64,000 nt of DNA from Apostichopus japonicus (Eukaryota > Echinodermata > Holothuroidea > Aspidochirotida > Stichopodidae). Both the position numbers and the translations under genes were made by a program. The notes below the pieces were generated by a model that saw only the letters and a list, made by a program, of their open reading frames with translations, searched no databases and was not told the DNA's origin. Location: assembly GCF_037975245.1 (NCBI RefSeq), contig NC_092580.1:14791001-14855000 (forward strand), read 5' to 3'. This document shows positions 39,801 to 48,177 of this stretch, piece by piece. Each line of letters starts with the position of its first letter. Position 1 is the stretch's first letter.

Positions 39801-40624
39801 CGCAGACCGTTGCTCGAACTCTCGTGGAGGAGTTTATATGTCGCTATGGAATCCCAGAAGAGTTACACACTGATCAGGGCCGACAGTTCGAGTCCGAACT
39901 GTTTCAGTGTATGTGCCGCTTGCTGGACATAAAAAAGACTAGGACAACGCCTTTCCACCCCCAATCTGATGGAATGGTGGAGAGGTTCAATCGGACACTC
40001 GAGGACATGCTTTCTCTAGTAGTATCAGAAAATCAGAAAGATTGGGATTCGTGGCTGCCTTATATGTTAATGGCATATCGCTCCGCCGAACATGAGAGCA
40101 CAGGTTTCCCACCGGCGGAATTGATGTTTGGACGAGCAGTAGATCTACCTCTCACATCGCAACTGCCTAAACCCCCCATGGACCCAGATGCTCCAAACCA
40201 ATCGTTGCCGAAATATGTAGCACAACTAGAAGAAACTCTCCGAAGTGTGCATGAATTTACCAGAGAGCGCCTAAAAGTAGCGAGCAATAAACAAAAAAAG
40301 TTTCACGACCGAGGAGCTAACGCGCATGAGTTCGCCGTCGGAGATATTGTGTGGCTTTTAAACACAAAAAAGAAAAAGGGCATTTCACCTAAATTACAGA
40401 AACGTTGGGTTGGACCCGGGCGAGTTATTGACAAGATAACGGACGTGGTCTATAGGGTACTGATGGGACCTAAGAGAAAGCCACAAGTTGTGCACCATAA
40501 CCGTTTATGCAGTTACCAAGGCGACGACCCCCCTCTTTGGCTTTTACGCCCTGCTAAACAGAAAGAAAATTCAGTTCAAATAGAGTCACAGCAGATTGTT
40601 CAGTCCCTGGAAGAACTCAAATAG
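36749..40624 (+). CDS. pol: Pol polyprotein: protease, reverse transcriptase, RNase H, integrase
   Basis: Made as a -1 frameshift product of gag. The start given is the opening of the frame. Residue numbers count from 36884, where the frame reads TTG. Protease: DTGA at 17-20 and ALLGYDFL downstream, an aspartic protease. Reverse transcriptase: RFCVDYRKLN at 349-358 and catalytic D388 (in STLDLASGYW), D452 and D453 of YLDD. RNase H: DTDASD at 597-602, followed by RKELLAV and TDHAALRWL. Integrase: H2C2 zinc finger (H868, H875, C905, C908), then catalytic D937, D997 and E1033, which gives the D,D-35-E spacing. A GPY/F-like module lies near 1173-1195 (KRWVGPGRV...VVYRV). All catalytic residues are present and no internal stop is seen. 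Integrase last, after RNase H, defines the Ty3/gypsy order. Long antisense frames over this gene are shadows. Confidence 0.96.
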   Translation, partial: EPTGWRKEDGKRAEVGFVGRSPTFPQGEPAIPLFRNRVRSVGTRGLYVKGQLEGVDVDFLVDTGAEFTVMQTKFFERLCAKRDKVLDDVAENLAVADGRPLHSMGRGRFLVKVGKLEAMHDIWVADIDADALLGYDFLQRFDCTIAAGKGEMTIGRLQQSTVEEKLDRCRVVLARTVVVPASSEGMAMARVPDWKMQGESAVVECSKKFLEKHPVMIARAIVDPNRETIPLRLMNLTSRPLTIYEGTTVGECLSAEEIGIEETTVAHRTTRERSVGECKEKSATLDEHLQKLAEKSSAYLGDAETIMVKKLLADNADVFARCKGDLGRTDLVQHTIDTGTSRPIRQAPRRLPIHRKEEAEKEVERMLCQDIIEPSSSPWASPVVLVRKKDGSTRFCVDYRKLNDITEKDSYPLPRIDDTLDALAGSQWFSTLDLASGYWQVEVEHKDRPKTAFVTHGGLFQFKVLPFGLCNAPATFERLMERVLKGLQWQTCLLYLDDVIVYGNSFDKTMERLTEVFGRLREARLKLNPEKCNLFQREVNYLGHIVSGHGIAPDPEKIKSVVEWPTPCSVTEVRSFVGLCSYYRRFVKGFSQFCTPLFRLTEKGNRFNWNEDCENAFRTLKQILTTAPVLAYPEPDGLFILDTDASDFGLGAVLSQRKQGSTQENVVAYFSKALSKTERKYCVTRKELLAVVSSVKHFHHYLYGTKFVVRTDHAALRWLTNFRNPEGQLARWLETLSTYNFQIQHRPGRLHGNADALSRRRCAPCRECERAETKDSGRGWDDLRNTTGHVFTIVDGKNRSGKDKHDVNTGNNFSDTLGAWFHKWTHQELREWQINDEDIGPVLMWKEVQHSRPDWAQITTGSTALKNYWSQWERLVLKRGVLYRKFESDTGKSALLQLLVPERIREDILRGAHNHRLSGHLMAKKTLSRIRGKFYWSGYRNHVRNWCRSCDQCAARKGPKKKLNARMKQYGAGHPLQRCAMDIMGPLPISTRGNRYILVVADYFTKWTEAYAIADMEAQTVARTLVEEFICRYGIPEELHTDQGRQFESELFQCMCRLLDIKKTRTTPFHPQSDGMVERFNRTLEDMLSLVVSENQKDWDSWLPYMLMAYRSAEHESTGFPPAELMFGRAVDLPLTSQLPKPPMDPDAPNQSLPKYVAQLEETLRSVHEFTRERLKVASNKQKKFHDRGANAHEFAVGDIVWLLNTKKKKGISPKLQKRWVGPGRVIDKITDVVYRVLMGPKRKPQVVHHNRLCSYQGDDPPLWLLRPAKQKENSVQIESQQIVQSLEELK
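36825..36833 (+). promoter_or_regulatory. Candidate splice donor AAG|GTGAGC after gag stop
   Basis: AAG|GTGAGC is a close match to the metazoan 5' splice-site consensus and lies 24 bp after the gag stop. Paired with the acceptor ending at 41125 it would remove almost all of pol and join gag to the third ORF. This is inference from consensus only, since the signal may be fortuitous inside pol. Confidence 0.3.
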
Positions 40625-41269
40625 TTGATTGTGTAGCTGTACCACGCACCTCTCGGCACTGGAGGAAAACAGCTAAAACTAGATAGACTGTCCCTTTTAA
40701 GTTACGCACCAGCCAGAAATATAAACATCCCCGTAAACGATTGGAAAAAGTCCGCAGCGTTGGAGGTCATCGTTGGGTGTGAAGGCTGTAGATATAGATG
40801 TGAATGTTTACAAATACCTTGTTTGTGACGAAAAACGAAAGGTTGGCCAGAAAACTTTGCCCTTCATCCGCCCCTACTTTTAATTGATATCTGTCAGCAA
40901 GTCACCAGACCACCACCGAGGTACCACGGCTAGCGCTAGCAAGGCTGAACTAAACCTGGAACAAAGACTTCTTATGTCAAGCCCAGACGGAGTTTTGACT
41001 ACCGGAATCCCCCCTCCTCGTAGGCTACCTGTCTGGCATAAATCACTGTTTTAGGTACTACCAGTTAGTGAATTGTTTTGTCTGAAGACACAGTTGTTTT
41101 CACACTTGTTCACTTGCTTTCGCAGGAGTAGCTTGATTATTTCAAACCCTTAATTTGCAAATCGCCGGAGAGAAGTTAGACTTAATATTATTTATCTTAC
41201 TGTATGTGCTGTATAGTGCATTGAAAAATCTTGCCAATCGAAACTGTTAAGACTATACCAACGCCTGCC
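40625..41269 (+). other. Non-coding spacer between pol and the zinc-finger ORF
   Basis: 645 bp without a long ORF. It holds a candidate splice acceptor ending at 41125 and a short upstream reading frame beginning near 41203. In env-bearing elements this position often carries the acceptor for a subgenomic RNA. Confidence 0.6.
41108..41125 (+). promoter_or_regulatory. Candidate splice acceptor upstream of zinc-finger ORF
   Basis: A pyrimidine-rich run (GTTCACTTGCTTTCGCAG) ends in CAG at 41125, followed by G. It is 144 bp before the ATG of the third ORF and would suit a spliced subgenomic RNA. Its donor could be the one at 36827/36828, or a weaker one in the leader. Consensus match only. Confidence 0.35.
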
Positions 41270-41905
41270 ATGTCGAAAATGTACGACCAAGAATTTAAAT
41301 GCAAAGTCTGCAGGAAACGCTACCAACAAGTTTCTGACTTAGAAAGACATTTTACAGAAAAGCATGCGGCTAATGACAAAAGGCATAAATGTTCTTCTTG
41401 CGATTATTCCTCTAACAAAAGGAGTGATGTTATCAGACACAAGAGTAGCCGCCATGGGGAGGCAAAGACGAGGTCGTTCACCACAACGGAGGAAAAGCGC
41501 CCGTTAACGGAACCTGGATCAAGCGGGATGAGATCGCCTCCAAAAGTACAGGGACTGCGATCCCCGCCGAAAACCAAAAATAAAGCTGAAGGCTGGCCCA
41601 CACTTGAACAGATCTTGGGATCGCCAACAGAGGAGACTGCGCTTCTAGCGGCAAACGAGACTGAGGCAAACCTGTCGTTAACGGAGGTGCCTCCCACACC
41701 ATATGTCACCCCGGTACGAGGCCAGGAAAATGGGGAAAATAACATACAAGAATCGGACTTTCGAAAGGTGGTAGCGACACGCCTGTGTGAGTGTTGTACC
41801 AACAAACAGTCAAACCCTGGTTTCCTTCGAGAAAAAATCGTCACCGAAGTGTATAACGACGGGCGAGTAAATGTGACGGTACATAAGTTTGAAGAAACGG
41901 AGTAA
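41270..41905 (+). CDS. Retrotransposon ORF3: two-finger C2H2 zinc-finger protein (211 aa)
   Basis: An accessory ORF in the place where env would lie. The frame is open from 41225, but the first ATG is at 41270 with G at -3. Two classical C2H2 fingers stand at the N-terminus: C11, C14, H27, H32 and C41, C44, H57, H62, each CX2CX12HX4H, joined by a short basic linker. Next comes a basic, Ser/Pro-rich stretch with two RSPPK motifs (88-92 and 97-101), then an acidic Thr/Pro-rich segment. The last 50 residues hold a CECC cluster (173-176) and a compact, charged, probably folded tail. No signal peptide or membrane segment is visible, so it is not an envelope protein. It is probably a nuclear DNA- or RNA-binding protein; its role (element regulation, targeting or defence evasion) is unknown. 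The fingers are clear, the function is not. Confidence 0.85.
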   Translation: MSKMYDQEFKCKVCRKRYQQVSDLERHFTEKHAANDKRHKCSSCDYSSNKRSDVIRHKSSRHGEAKTRSFTTTEEKRPLTEPGSSGMRSPPKVQGLRSPPKTKNKAEGWPTLEQILGSPTEETALLAANETEANLSLTEVPPTPYVTPVRGQENGENNIQESDFRKVVATRLCECCTNKQSNPGFLREKIVTEVYNDGRVNVTVHKFEETE

Positions 41906-42254
41906 GAAGAGCAGCCAGACAGGGGAGAGGAACAACACACTAACCTAAGAGACTACGGAGAACGTCGCACTGGAGACGGTGAGCCGCGAGAGACGCGCCG
42001 CGAGACAGTGCGCCGCAAGTCAGATTCCGCCAAAGCGACGAAGCTTCGTTCGGACCTTGTTTTTATTTCTGTTGGACGATTTTACATGTACTTGCTGATT
42101 TTGTTCTATGTATTATGATTGCCTTTGGAAACCACACGTTACCGTATATGATTTGCAAGACGGGAGTGAACTTCATTCCAACGTTGGTGCTTTTGTTACG
42201 TGATTTGAACATTAAGCTTCATTATATACGCATGTTGTAAATATTTTTCCAACT
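41906..42254 (+). other. 3' untranslated region of the element
   Basis: No ORF of note. The start is rich in CGCCGCGAGA-like purine and CpG words, then the sequence becomes AT-rich. Nothing else recognised. Confidence 0.6.
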
Positions 42255-42356
42255 TTATACTGGACACTTTGATTTTTCATTGTGTTTGTTATACTGGACA
42301 CTTTGATTTTTCCTTGTGTTTGTTATACTGGACACATTGATTTTTCCTTATGTTTG
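42255..42356. repeat. 34-bp tandem repeat, three copies, near the 3' end of the element
   Basis: Three consecutive 34-bp units at 42255-42288, 42289-42322 and 42323-42356, each starting TTATACTGGACAC and ending TGTTTG, with one to three differences between units. They lie about 175 bp before the 3' LTR, outside any ORF, where RNA export, packaging or plus-strand priming signals are often found. Confidence 0.93.
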
Positions 42357-42519
42357 TTTAGTTGAGAGAACATCTGTTATAGAATGGACGCTTCATATTA
42401 TTCATACTTACTACTCTTTTCCAAGTTGCTAAGTACTGCGATCGAACGGTATGTGTGTGCTATGTTTCATTATTTTCTTTTAAAAGAGCTAAGTTAAATG
42501 CGGGACGCATTTCATTCTT

Positions 42520-42531
42520 GGGTGGGAGAGA
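42520..42531 (+). other. Polypurine tract
   Basis: GGGTGGGAGAGA, purines with a single T, abuts the TG of the 3' LTR. This is the standard position and composition of the plus-strand primer in LTR elements. Confidence 0.85.
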
Positions 42532-43119
42532 TGTAACGACACGTCAAAGCTCATTGTTTGTCGTTAGCGTTAACAAGTATTTTCTCCAATCAAATGTTTT
42601 AACTTGGGTTGATTCTTTGCATTATTAGACGCTTTACGGGAATTGTTTGTTAGATAAAATCTTATAAGGGGTGCCACTTGCTTGATTTATGAACAACTGT
42701 TAAGGGGAACACTCTGTCTCTTGTTGACCGATTTTGGAGGTCACTGAGTAGGACGTCTAGTTTACGCTCCGGGGGGCCAAAAATGTTAGGTCTGGGTAAA
42801 TCTTGACCAGCACGCATGTCGTATTTAATCGTGTTTTATTGGTTGATGGTTGTAGACTGGGCGTGGTTTATGTTTCTAATAGGTTTAAGTGTAGGTTCAC
42901 ACGTTATAGGTATAGGAAGTAGTTTCTGTTTAAAAGCAACTGCGGGTTCGGACGAGGGGCGGTTCCCGGCTCGGAATAGGAGGGGTAGAACGATTGTGAC
43001 CATGAATTAGGAGACGAACGAGTCATCTATTGGCAAAAACAGTGGTGGAACAGCCCAGGAAGTCGGATCGGACGACAAGTAAAATAACCCAGAAGACCAG
43101 GTTCAACACTTCGGTTCAT

Positions 43120-43978
43120 CTGCGCCGCAGTTCACCAATCCGTCAACTGCGCCGCCGATCACCAATCCGCCAACTGCGCCGCCGATCACCAATCCGCGCC
43201 GCCGTTCACCAATCCGCCAACTGCGCCGCCGATCACCAATCCGCGCCGCAGTTCACCAATCCGCCGACTGCGCCGCAGTTCACCAATCCGCCAACTGCGT
43301 CGCCGATCACCAATCCGCGCCGCAGTTCACCAATCCGCCGACTGCGCCGCTGATCACCAATCCGCCAACTGCGCCGCCGATCACCAATCCGCCAACTGCG
43401 CCGCCGATCACCAATCCGCCGACTGCGCCGCTGATCACCAATCCGCCAACTGCGCCGCCGATCACCAATCCGCCAACTGCGCCGCCGATCACCAATCCGC
43501 CGACTGCGCCGCAGTTCACCAATCCGCCAACTGCGTCGCCGATCACCAATCCGCGCCGCAGTTCACCAATCCGCCAACTGCGCCGCCGATCACCAATCCG
43601 CGCCGCAGTTCACCAATCCGCCAACTGCGCCGCCGATCACCAATCCGCGCCGCAGTTCACCAATCCGCCGACTGCGCCGCAGTTCACCAATCCGCCAACT
43701 GCGCCGCTGATCACCAATCCGCCAACTGCGCCGCCAATCACCAATCCGCCAACTGCGCCGCTGATCACCAATCCGCCAACTGCGCCGCCAATCACCAATC
43801 CGCCAACTGCGCCGCTGATCACCAATCCGCCAACTGCGCCGCCGATCACCAATCCGCCGACTGCGCCGCAGTTCACCAATCCGCCAACTGCGTCGCCGAT
43901 CACCAATCCGCGCCGCAGTTCACCAATCCGCCGACTGCGCCGCAGTTCATCAATCCGCCAACTGCGCCGCCGTTCACC
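43120..43978. repeat. 27/20-bp GC-rich minisatellite inside 3' LTR
   Basis: Copy of the array at 34262-35120 with the same unit order and the same length. Identity of length and order shows that neither array has gained or lost units since insertion, even though such arrays are normally unstable. Confidence 0.95.
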
Positions 43979-44166
43979 ATAGCCCAATCTTCAGCGCCGA
44001 AGTCTATCGTTCTGCCCTCCGTGTCGAGACCCGCCATTAGTAATGTACTGTGTTGTATTTAACTTCATCGACTTCTAAGCATGTGTTAAAACCTGGTTTC
44101 GTATTTAATAATTGCCTCTGTAATGCACGACCACTGTGCACCATCTTGACATGTATATAGATCGTA

Positions 44167-44172
44167 AATAAA
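44167..44172 (+). terminator. Poly(A) signal AATAAA in 3' LTR
   Basis: Canonical AATAAA, offset exactly 8858 bp from the copy in the 5' LTR. Expected to end the genomic RNA of the retrotransposon within the following 15-30 nt. Confidence 0.65.
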
Positions 44173-44267
44173 CGGGTAAACTTTAATATCTCCTGTCGAC
44201 AGCCTCATTCCTGTGTTCCCGCATTTCCACTCTTCCTTGCGCTCACCACCGAGGACGGCGCGTTACA

Positions 44268-44271
44268 AAAG
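44268..44271. repeat. Right target-site duplication AAAG
   Basis: Matches 33670-33673 exactly and directly follows the CA end of the 3' LTR, which fixes the element's right border. Confidence 0.85.
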
Positions 44272-47200
44272 ATACCCACCTGTCTCCTTTACCTACGCAC
44301 ACCTATCTACCCAGGCTTATTAACTGGTAACCATCTTACACTGCGCTCTCCCCCTCCCTCCCCCCAATGACCCTATCCAAGGTCACTGACCTCCTCTTTC
44401 GGAATCTACCATTCTGAAGCCGATTACGCATTATCGTCTTGGAGACAGGTAAGCGAGGAGCGAAGTAAATATTTCCAACCATCCTTTTCACACCTGGTTT
44501 TAAATTGTTGTGGAGCTATTTTTCAAGGTCAGGAAGCAAAATTCCCTATAGTGTACTCTTGGTTGCAGCCTTCTACTCATACTAGCACTCATATTGAGGG
44601 GAATTCTACATGTACTCATCATACCCATGCTATTGTATGACAAGTCTGATACATACACACACCATTTTACTGTCAAATAATCTGTATCTGCTTTTGACTG
44701 CACTATAATTTTCATTACTTCACTCACACTCTACAATGTTCCACTTTCCATTTTCTTCCAGAAGTGTTGACATATATGTGCTTGCAATCTCCCCAACTAT
44801 TTTTTAACATTATTCATACAAAAGACAGGCAACAGACACAGACAAGGTTGTTTGTGTAACTGATCTTAGATACTTCTCCTGACCTACGAAAAGGGCAACA
44901 AAAGATAGATGAAATGAACTAATGTAACCTGTTGAATTTTTATGATAGCATTACAAATACAAAGGAAATTGTCATCTATAAGATTTCACTCAAATAGCCC
45001 AATAAACTTCAAAATCTACAAACAGTAGAACTTGGATTCTTTCCTATTACCATCCAACTACTTCCGTTTTCTCTTTCCTTGAAAGAGAGTCGATTACTTC
45101 CTTTAATGACAGCTTCAAAATGTACATGATGACAAAAACAGTTGGGATTAAACTTCATAAGGTTAAAAAATTCTGGACAAACAATTAGAAAGATCCAATT
45201 TATCAGGTTGGATTCTCCTGATCGTTACAACTTTAATTGTTCATTGGAACCTCCTTATTTACAACCTCCTTATAGTTCAATATTTGTGGAGTTTAAGCCA
45301 TGATGCCAATGACCTAATAAACATCTCAGTTATGCTGCTGAACTCTGAACCTTGTTCAAAAGAAGAAGGAAACCACAGAAAATCATCTTTATTAAAGGAA
45401 GCTACAGGTAAGAAATAAAGCTACCATTGACCAATATCTTGATATCTCACATAAGTTTGAAAGATTAGGTACTGAAAGGAGACAAAATTACACTCATCAA
45501 GTGCTAATATTTACCTCAAATAGATATAAACAGTTCAGATGGACATCTAGGTTCAAAACTTTTGTCAACCAAGGGGCTGCCATTTTGTCAATATGTATGA
45601 AGTCATCTTTAGAATGGACTTACTATTATATCTGGTTTATCACTAAAAACCTTAGTTTTCAAATGAAATAAAAAATATTTTAGCTGTTTGTGTGAGCTCT
45701 TCATGACCCATATCACATAGCGAGGTTAATGATGACTAGTACAAGTTGGCTTCTTTTTCCAATCATTTCCAGTGCAAGGTATCACAAACAACTTCTACGA
45801 TGTACAGTAGAGTACTAGAGTCCCAGCATTCCACAGGGTGAAAGTTAAATTATTGTACAGTATGTACTGTACTTACCTTAACTTGTTAATAAACTGAATA
45901 AAACAAAGGTGTCTTGAAAAACAACTCCTCTAGGTAGATATCATGAAGAATGCACCTTATCACCTTGGGATTATGTCATGAAGAACATCACCTTCAAAAC
46001 TGTGTGATAATCTATGAACATGCCTCGCACAATTCTTCCGAGAGGATGATTTCGCTTGGAGTGTACCACTCGATTAAAGGCATACACACGGCTTGGACGT
46101 TTACATTGTGGGCTTTGCAAATTACTGTTAATACAGTGCAACAATACGTTATGTAATTATGGTCATAATTCATTGAAATATAAAGAGTGACCTAGGTTTG
46201 TTTGATGATATCAAATGGAATGAACATCAGTACTTCTTTCATAACTAAGCTCCTTTTGCCATGTGCTGCATGATTAACTTTCATCTGACACAGAACACAT
46301 CACTCATTGAGGGGTCCGGTGATTATGCAGATGACATACTATACGAGGAGGCAACCGTACAGTATGTCATAGTCACACATATCTTAGATGGTATTGATTA
46401 GGCAGCACTGCCTAGATACGTATAGTAATTGGTATGGGTCGAACGTCTACATCACGGACCAGAACACATGTCTTAATGTCTATGTATTTGATATAGACAT
46501 GTCTCTGTACTAGGCCTAAAACAACTTGGGTGTATTCAACTACCCATTTACTGTAATGTAGTAAGGCAGTCATTTTATGTCTGTCCCCAACCCCTCCTTC
46601 TTTTCTTCAAGGGTTTTATGAAAACATGTTTACCATATATATTTCCTTTAAGAAAGTTACAATTTCTTTTGTTTGTATTGTTCATGCAGTGTAAGCTATA
46701 CATGAAAAATCTGTCCCATTTCTGAATTCAGTGAAAGATTTGAAATATCAAACCTGGGGGTTGCAACAATTCCCTGTGGAAACCAAGATACTATTTATAT
46801 ACCAGGGAGCAATTTATTGCATAGTACAATTATCAAGAAGTTCTCCTCTCTAGTATACCATTAGCATAGTGGAGTGCAGGGCTATTAATCCTCCCCATGC
46901 ACTGTGTTATATTAAGAAGAGGAGCTGACAAGTTGAGTGACTACCAGTTAGTGTTGTCCTGAGCATAAGGTGAAGGCAAGATTACAAGATTTGCCCTAAG
47001 GTTACTAAAGGTTTGTTTAGATAAGTCCTCTGGGGTCTGTCAGCAGAGAAGCCCAAACAGCAAAGGTTCCCACAGTTGTTCTGACCTTGACAATCACAAA
47101 GGCAGTTTAACTTCTGTGAATGGGATTACATCTTTAAAGAAAGAGTGAAATTTGTTGGAGCTGTATTCATTGATTTTTTAACAAGAACAATCAATCCATA

Positions 47201-47432
47201 ACATATCCAAAGAAGCAAAATATTAGCATAGTGGGGTCACACAAGGAAATATTTACCTTTCATGACAATGTAAATCACCTTTAATAGTGACGGTATTTAT
47301 TATTTCCTATTATTAAAGTGAACTAAATTTAAAACTTTCCCATGATAAATTACATGCAGTCAATGAAACTGACAAGGGCTCATAGCATTTTGTTACCTTT
47401 TTTTGGGCAAGAGGAAATAGCATGTCATTTTG
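44272..47432. other. Right flank of the retrotransposon, no gene supported
   Basis: AT-rich with a C-rich patch at 44349-44367 and the palindrome at 45855. No coding frame is convincing. Confidence 0.55.
45855..45872. repeat. 18-bp near-perfect palindrome GTACAGTA-TG-TACTGTAC
   Basis: Two 8-bp arms around TG. A sister palindrome CTACAGTA-CA-TACTGTAG stands at 22645-22662. Both use the TACAGTA word, which recurs often in this window. Confidence 0.7.
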
Positions 47433-47440
47433 GTATTTAC
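47433..47440. repeat. Left TSD GTATTTAC of hAT-like MITE
   Basis: Exact 8-bp match to 48170-48177 on the other side of the element. Confidence 0.85.
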
Positions 47441-47507
47441 AGGGATGTAAGTGCAGCCCAAAAGAAAAACCGGAAAAAATATTCGGAGACCCCAGGTGAA
47501 TGCCGTC

Positions 47508-47641
47508 CTAACACATCCGACTCCTAGCTCTGACTACTTACACACTATCGTTATGTTAGGCTAGCTCAGAAGTATTAGCGCTAACACATCTTACCCCTAG
47601 TTCTTACTACTTACACACTATCGTTATGTTAGGCTAGCTCA
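47508..47641. repeat. Two-copy tandem repeat (about 61 bp, 73-bp period) in the hAT-like MITE
   Basis: Copies at 47508-47568 and 47581-47641 share CTAACACATC at the start and a long identical block ending TATGTTAGGCTAGCTCA, with a 12-bp spacer between them. Confidence 0.9.
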
Positions 47642-48062
47642 AAGTTACGAATACGTCGCAGCGAACTACGGAATAAAAAACAGTCTCACATTCGAATGCG
47701 ATCACAAATATCGACTTTCATATGCGTATCCCGTAGATTTCCGCCGCTCACAAATATCACAAGCGTTAATTCCAAAACTTATGTCGAGCACCAGCAGTTA
47801 CGAAGATATTAATTAGCAGTCCAATCAACATGAATTAGGCAAGGTTTTTCAACGACAGAAATGAGCTATAGCGATTTGAAGTTCGCACGTACGCAACTAT
47901 ATTCACATGGCACAATGTTGTACAGTGCAATGCGATGATGCGAAACTGGAAATGGTATTTTGAGTGATCGATGAGTGAAAATTGAAGTTAGCTTGCTACA
48001 ATTAACGGGCCAGGCATTTTTGCCGCGTTGTGTCTTTGATATTCGAACAATTTTGTGGAACT

Positions 48063-48159
48063 TTATTGGAATTTTAAAAAAAAACGGATTTCCGTAAAAA
48101 TACGGAAGACTTATTGGAATTAAAAAAAAAAACCGGATTTCCGTAAAAATCCGGAAGAC
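48063..48159. repeat. Two-copy 48-bp tandem repeat at the right end of the hAT-like MITE
   Basis: Copies at 48063-48110 and 48111-48159 each consist of TTATTGGAAT, an A-run, and an inverted CGGATTTCCGTAAAAAT(A/C)CGGA hairpin-like block. Subterminal repeats of this type are common transposase-binding sites in hAT elements. Confidence 0.85.
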
Positions 48160-48169
48160 TTACATCCCT

Positions 48170-48177
48170 GTATTTAC
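48170..48177. repeat. Right TSD GTATTTAC of hAT-like MITE
   Basis: Exact 8-bp match to 47433-47440. Confidence 0.85.

Larger units (their letters stand above)
33674..44267 (+). mobile_element. Full-length Ty3/gypsy-type LTR retrotransposon with an extra zinc-finger ORF
   Basis: The element is 10,594 bp. It runs from the TG of the first LTR to the CA of the second and is flanked by the direct duplication AAAG. Order: LTR, tRNA-Leu-type primer site, gag, pol in the -1 frame (protease, RT, RNase H, integrase), a C2H2 zinc-finger ORF, a 34-bp tandem repeat, polypurine tract, LTR. The order PR-RT-RH-IN, with integrase last, places it in the Ty3/gypsy group (Metaviridae). All three long ORFs are open and the LTRs are almost identical, so the copy is young and may be able to move. 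The element is more GC-rich than the AT-rich flanks. I cannot assign a clade safely without a tree of the RT. Confidence 0.97.
42532..44267 (+). repeat. 3' LTR (1736 bp)
   Basis: Second copy of the LTR, identical in length to the first and almost identical in sequence, starting directly after a polypurine tract and ending at the target duplication AAAG. It would supply the poly(A) signal (AATAAA at 44167-44172) for the element's RNA, and could also drive outward transcription into the host flank beyond 44267. Confidence 0.97.
47441..48169. mobile_element. hAT-like MITE (729 bp) with 8-bp TSD
   Basis: The ends are perfect 12-bp inverted repeats, AGGGATGTAAGT on the left and ACTTACATCCCT on the right. 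The 8-bp direct repeat GTATTTAC flanks it at 47433-47440 and 48170-48177. An 8-bp duplication with short TIRs is the hAT signature. If the element is taken to start at the C before AGGG, the ends are CAGGG...CCCTG but the shared flank falls to 6 bp. No transposase frame is present, so it is nonautonomous. Inside are two local duplications (47508-47641 and 48063-48159) and more CpG than in the surrounding DNA. Confidence 0.88.

Noticed and set aside
41270-41905. ORF3 as an envelope gene
   Set aside because: No signal peptide, transmembrane segment or furin-like site. The fingers indicate a nucleic-acid binding protein instead.
41404-41940. 178-codon antisense frame over ORF3
   Set aside because: Mirrors the zinc-finger ORF and encodes nothing recognisable. 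The sense strand has two perfect C2H2 fingers.
47342-47527. 61-codon ORF
   Set aside because: Crosses the left end of the hAT-like MITE, so it is half host flank and half transposon.
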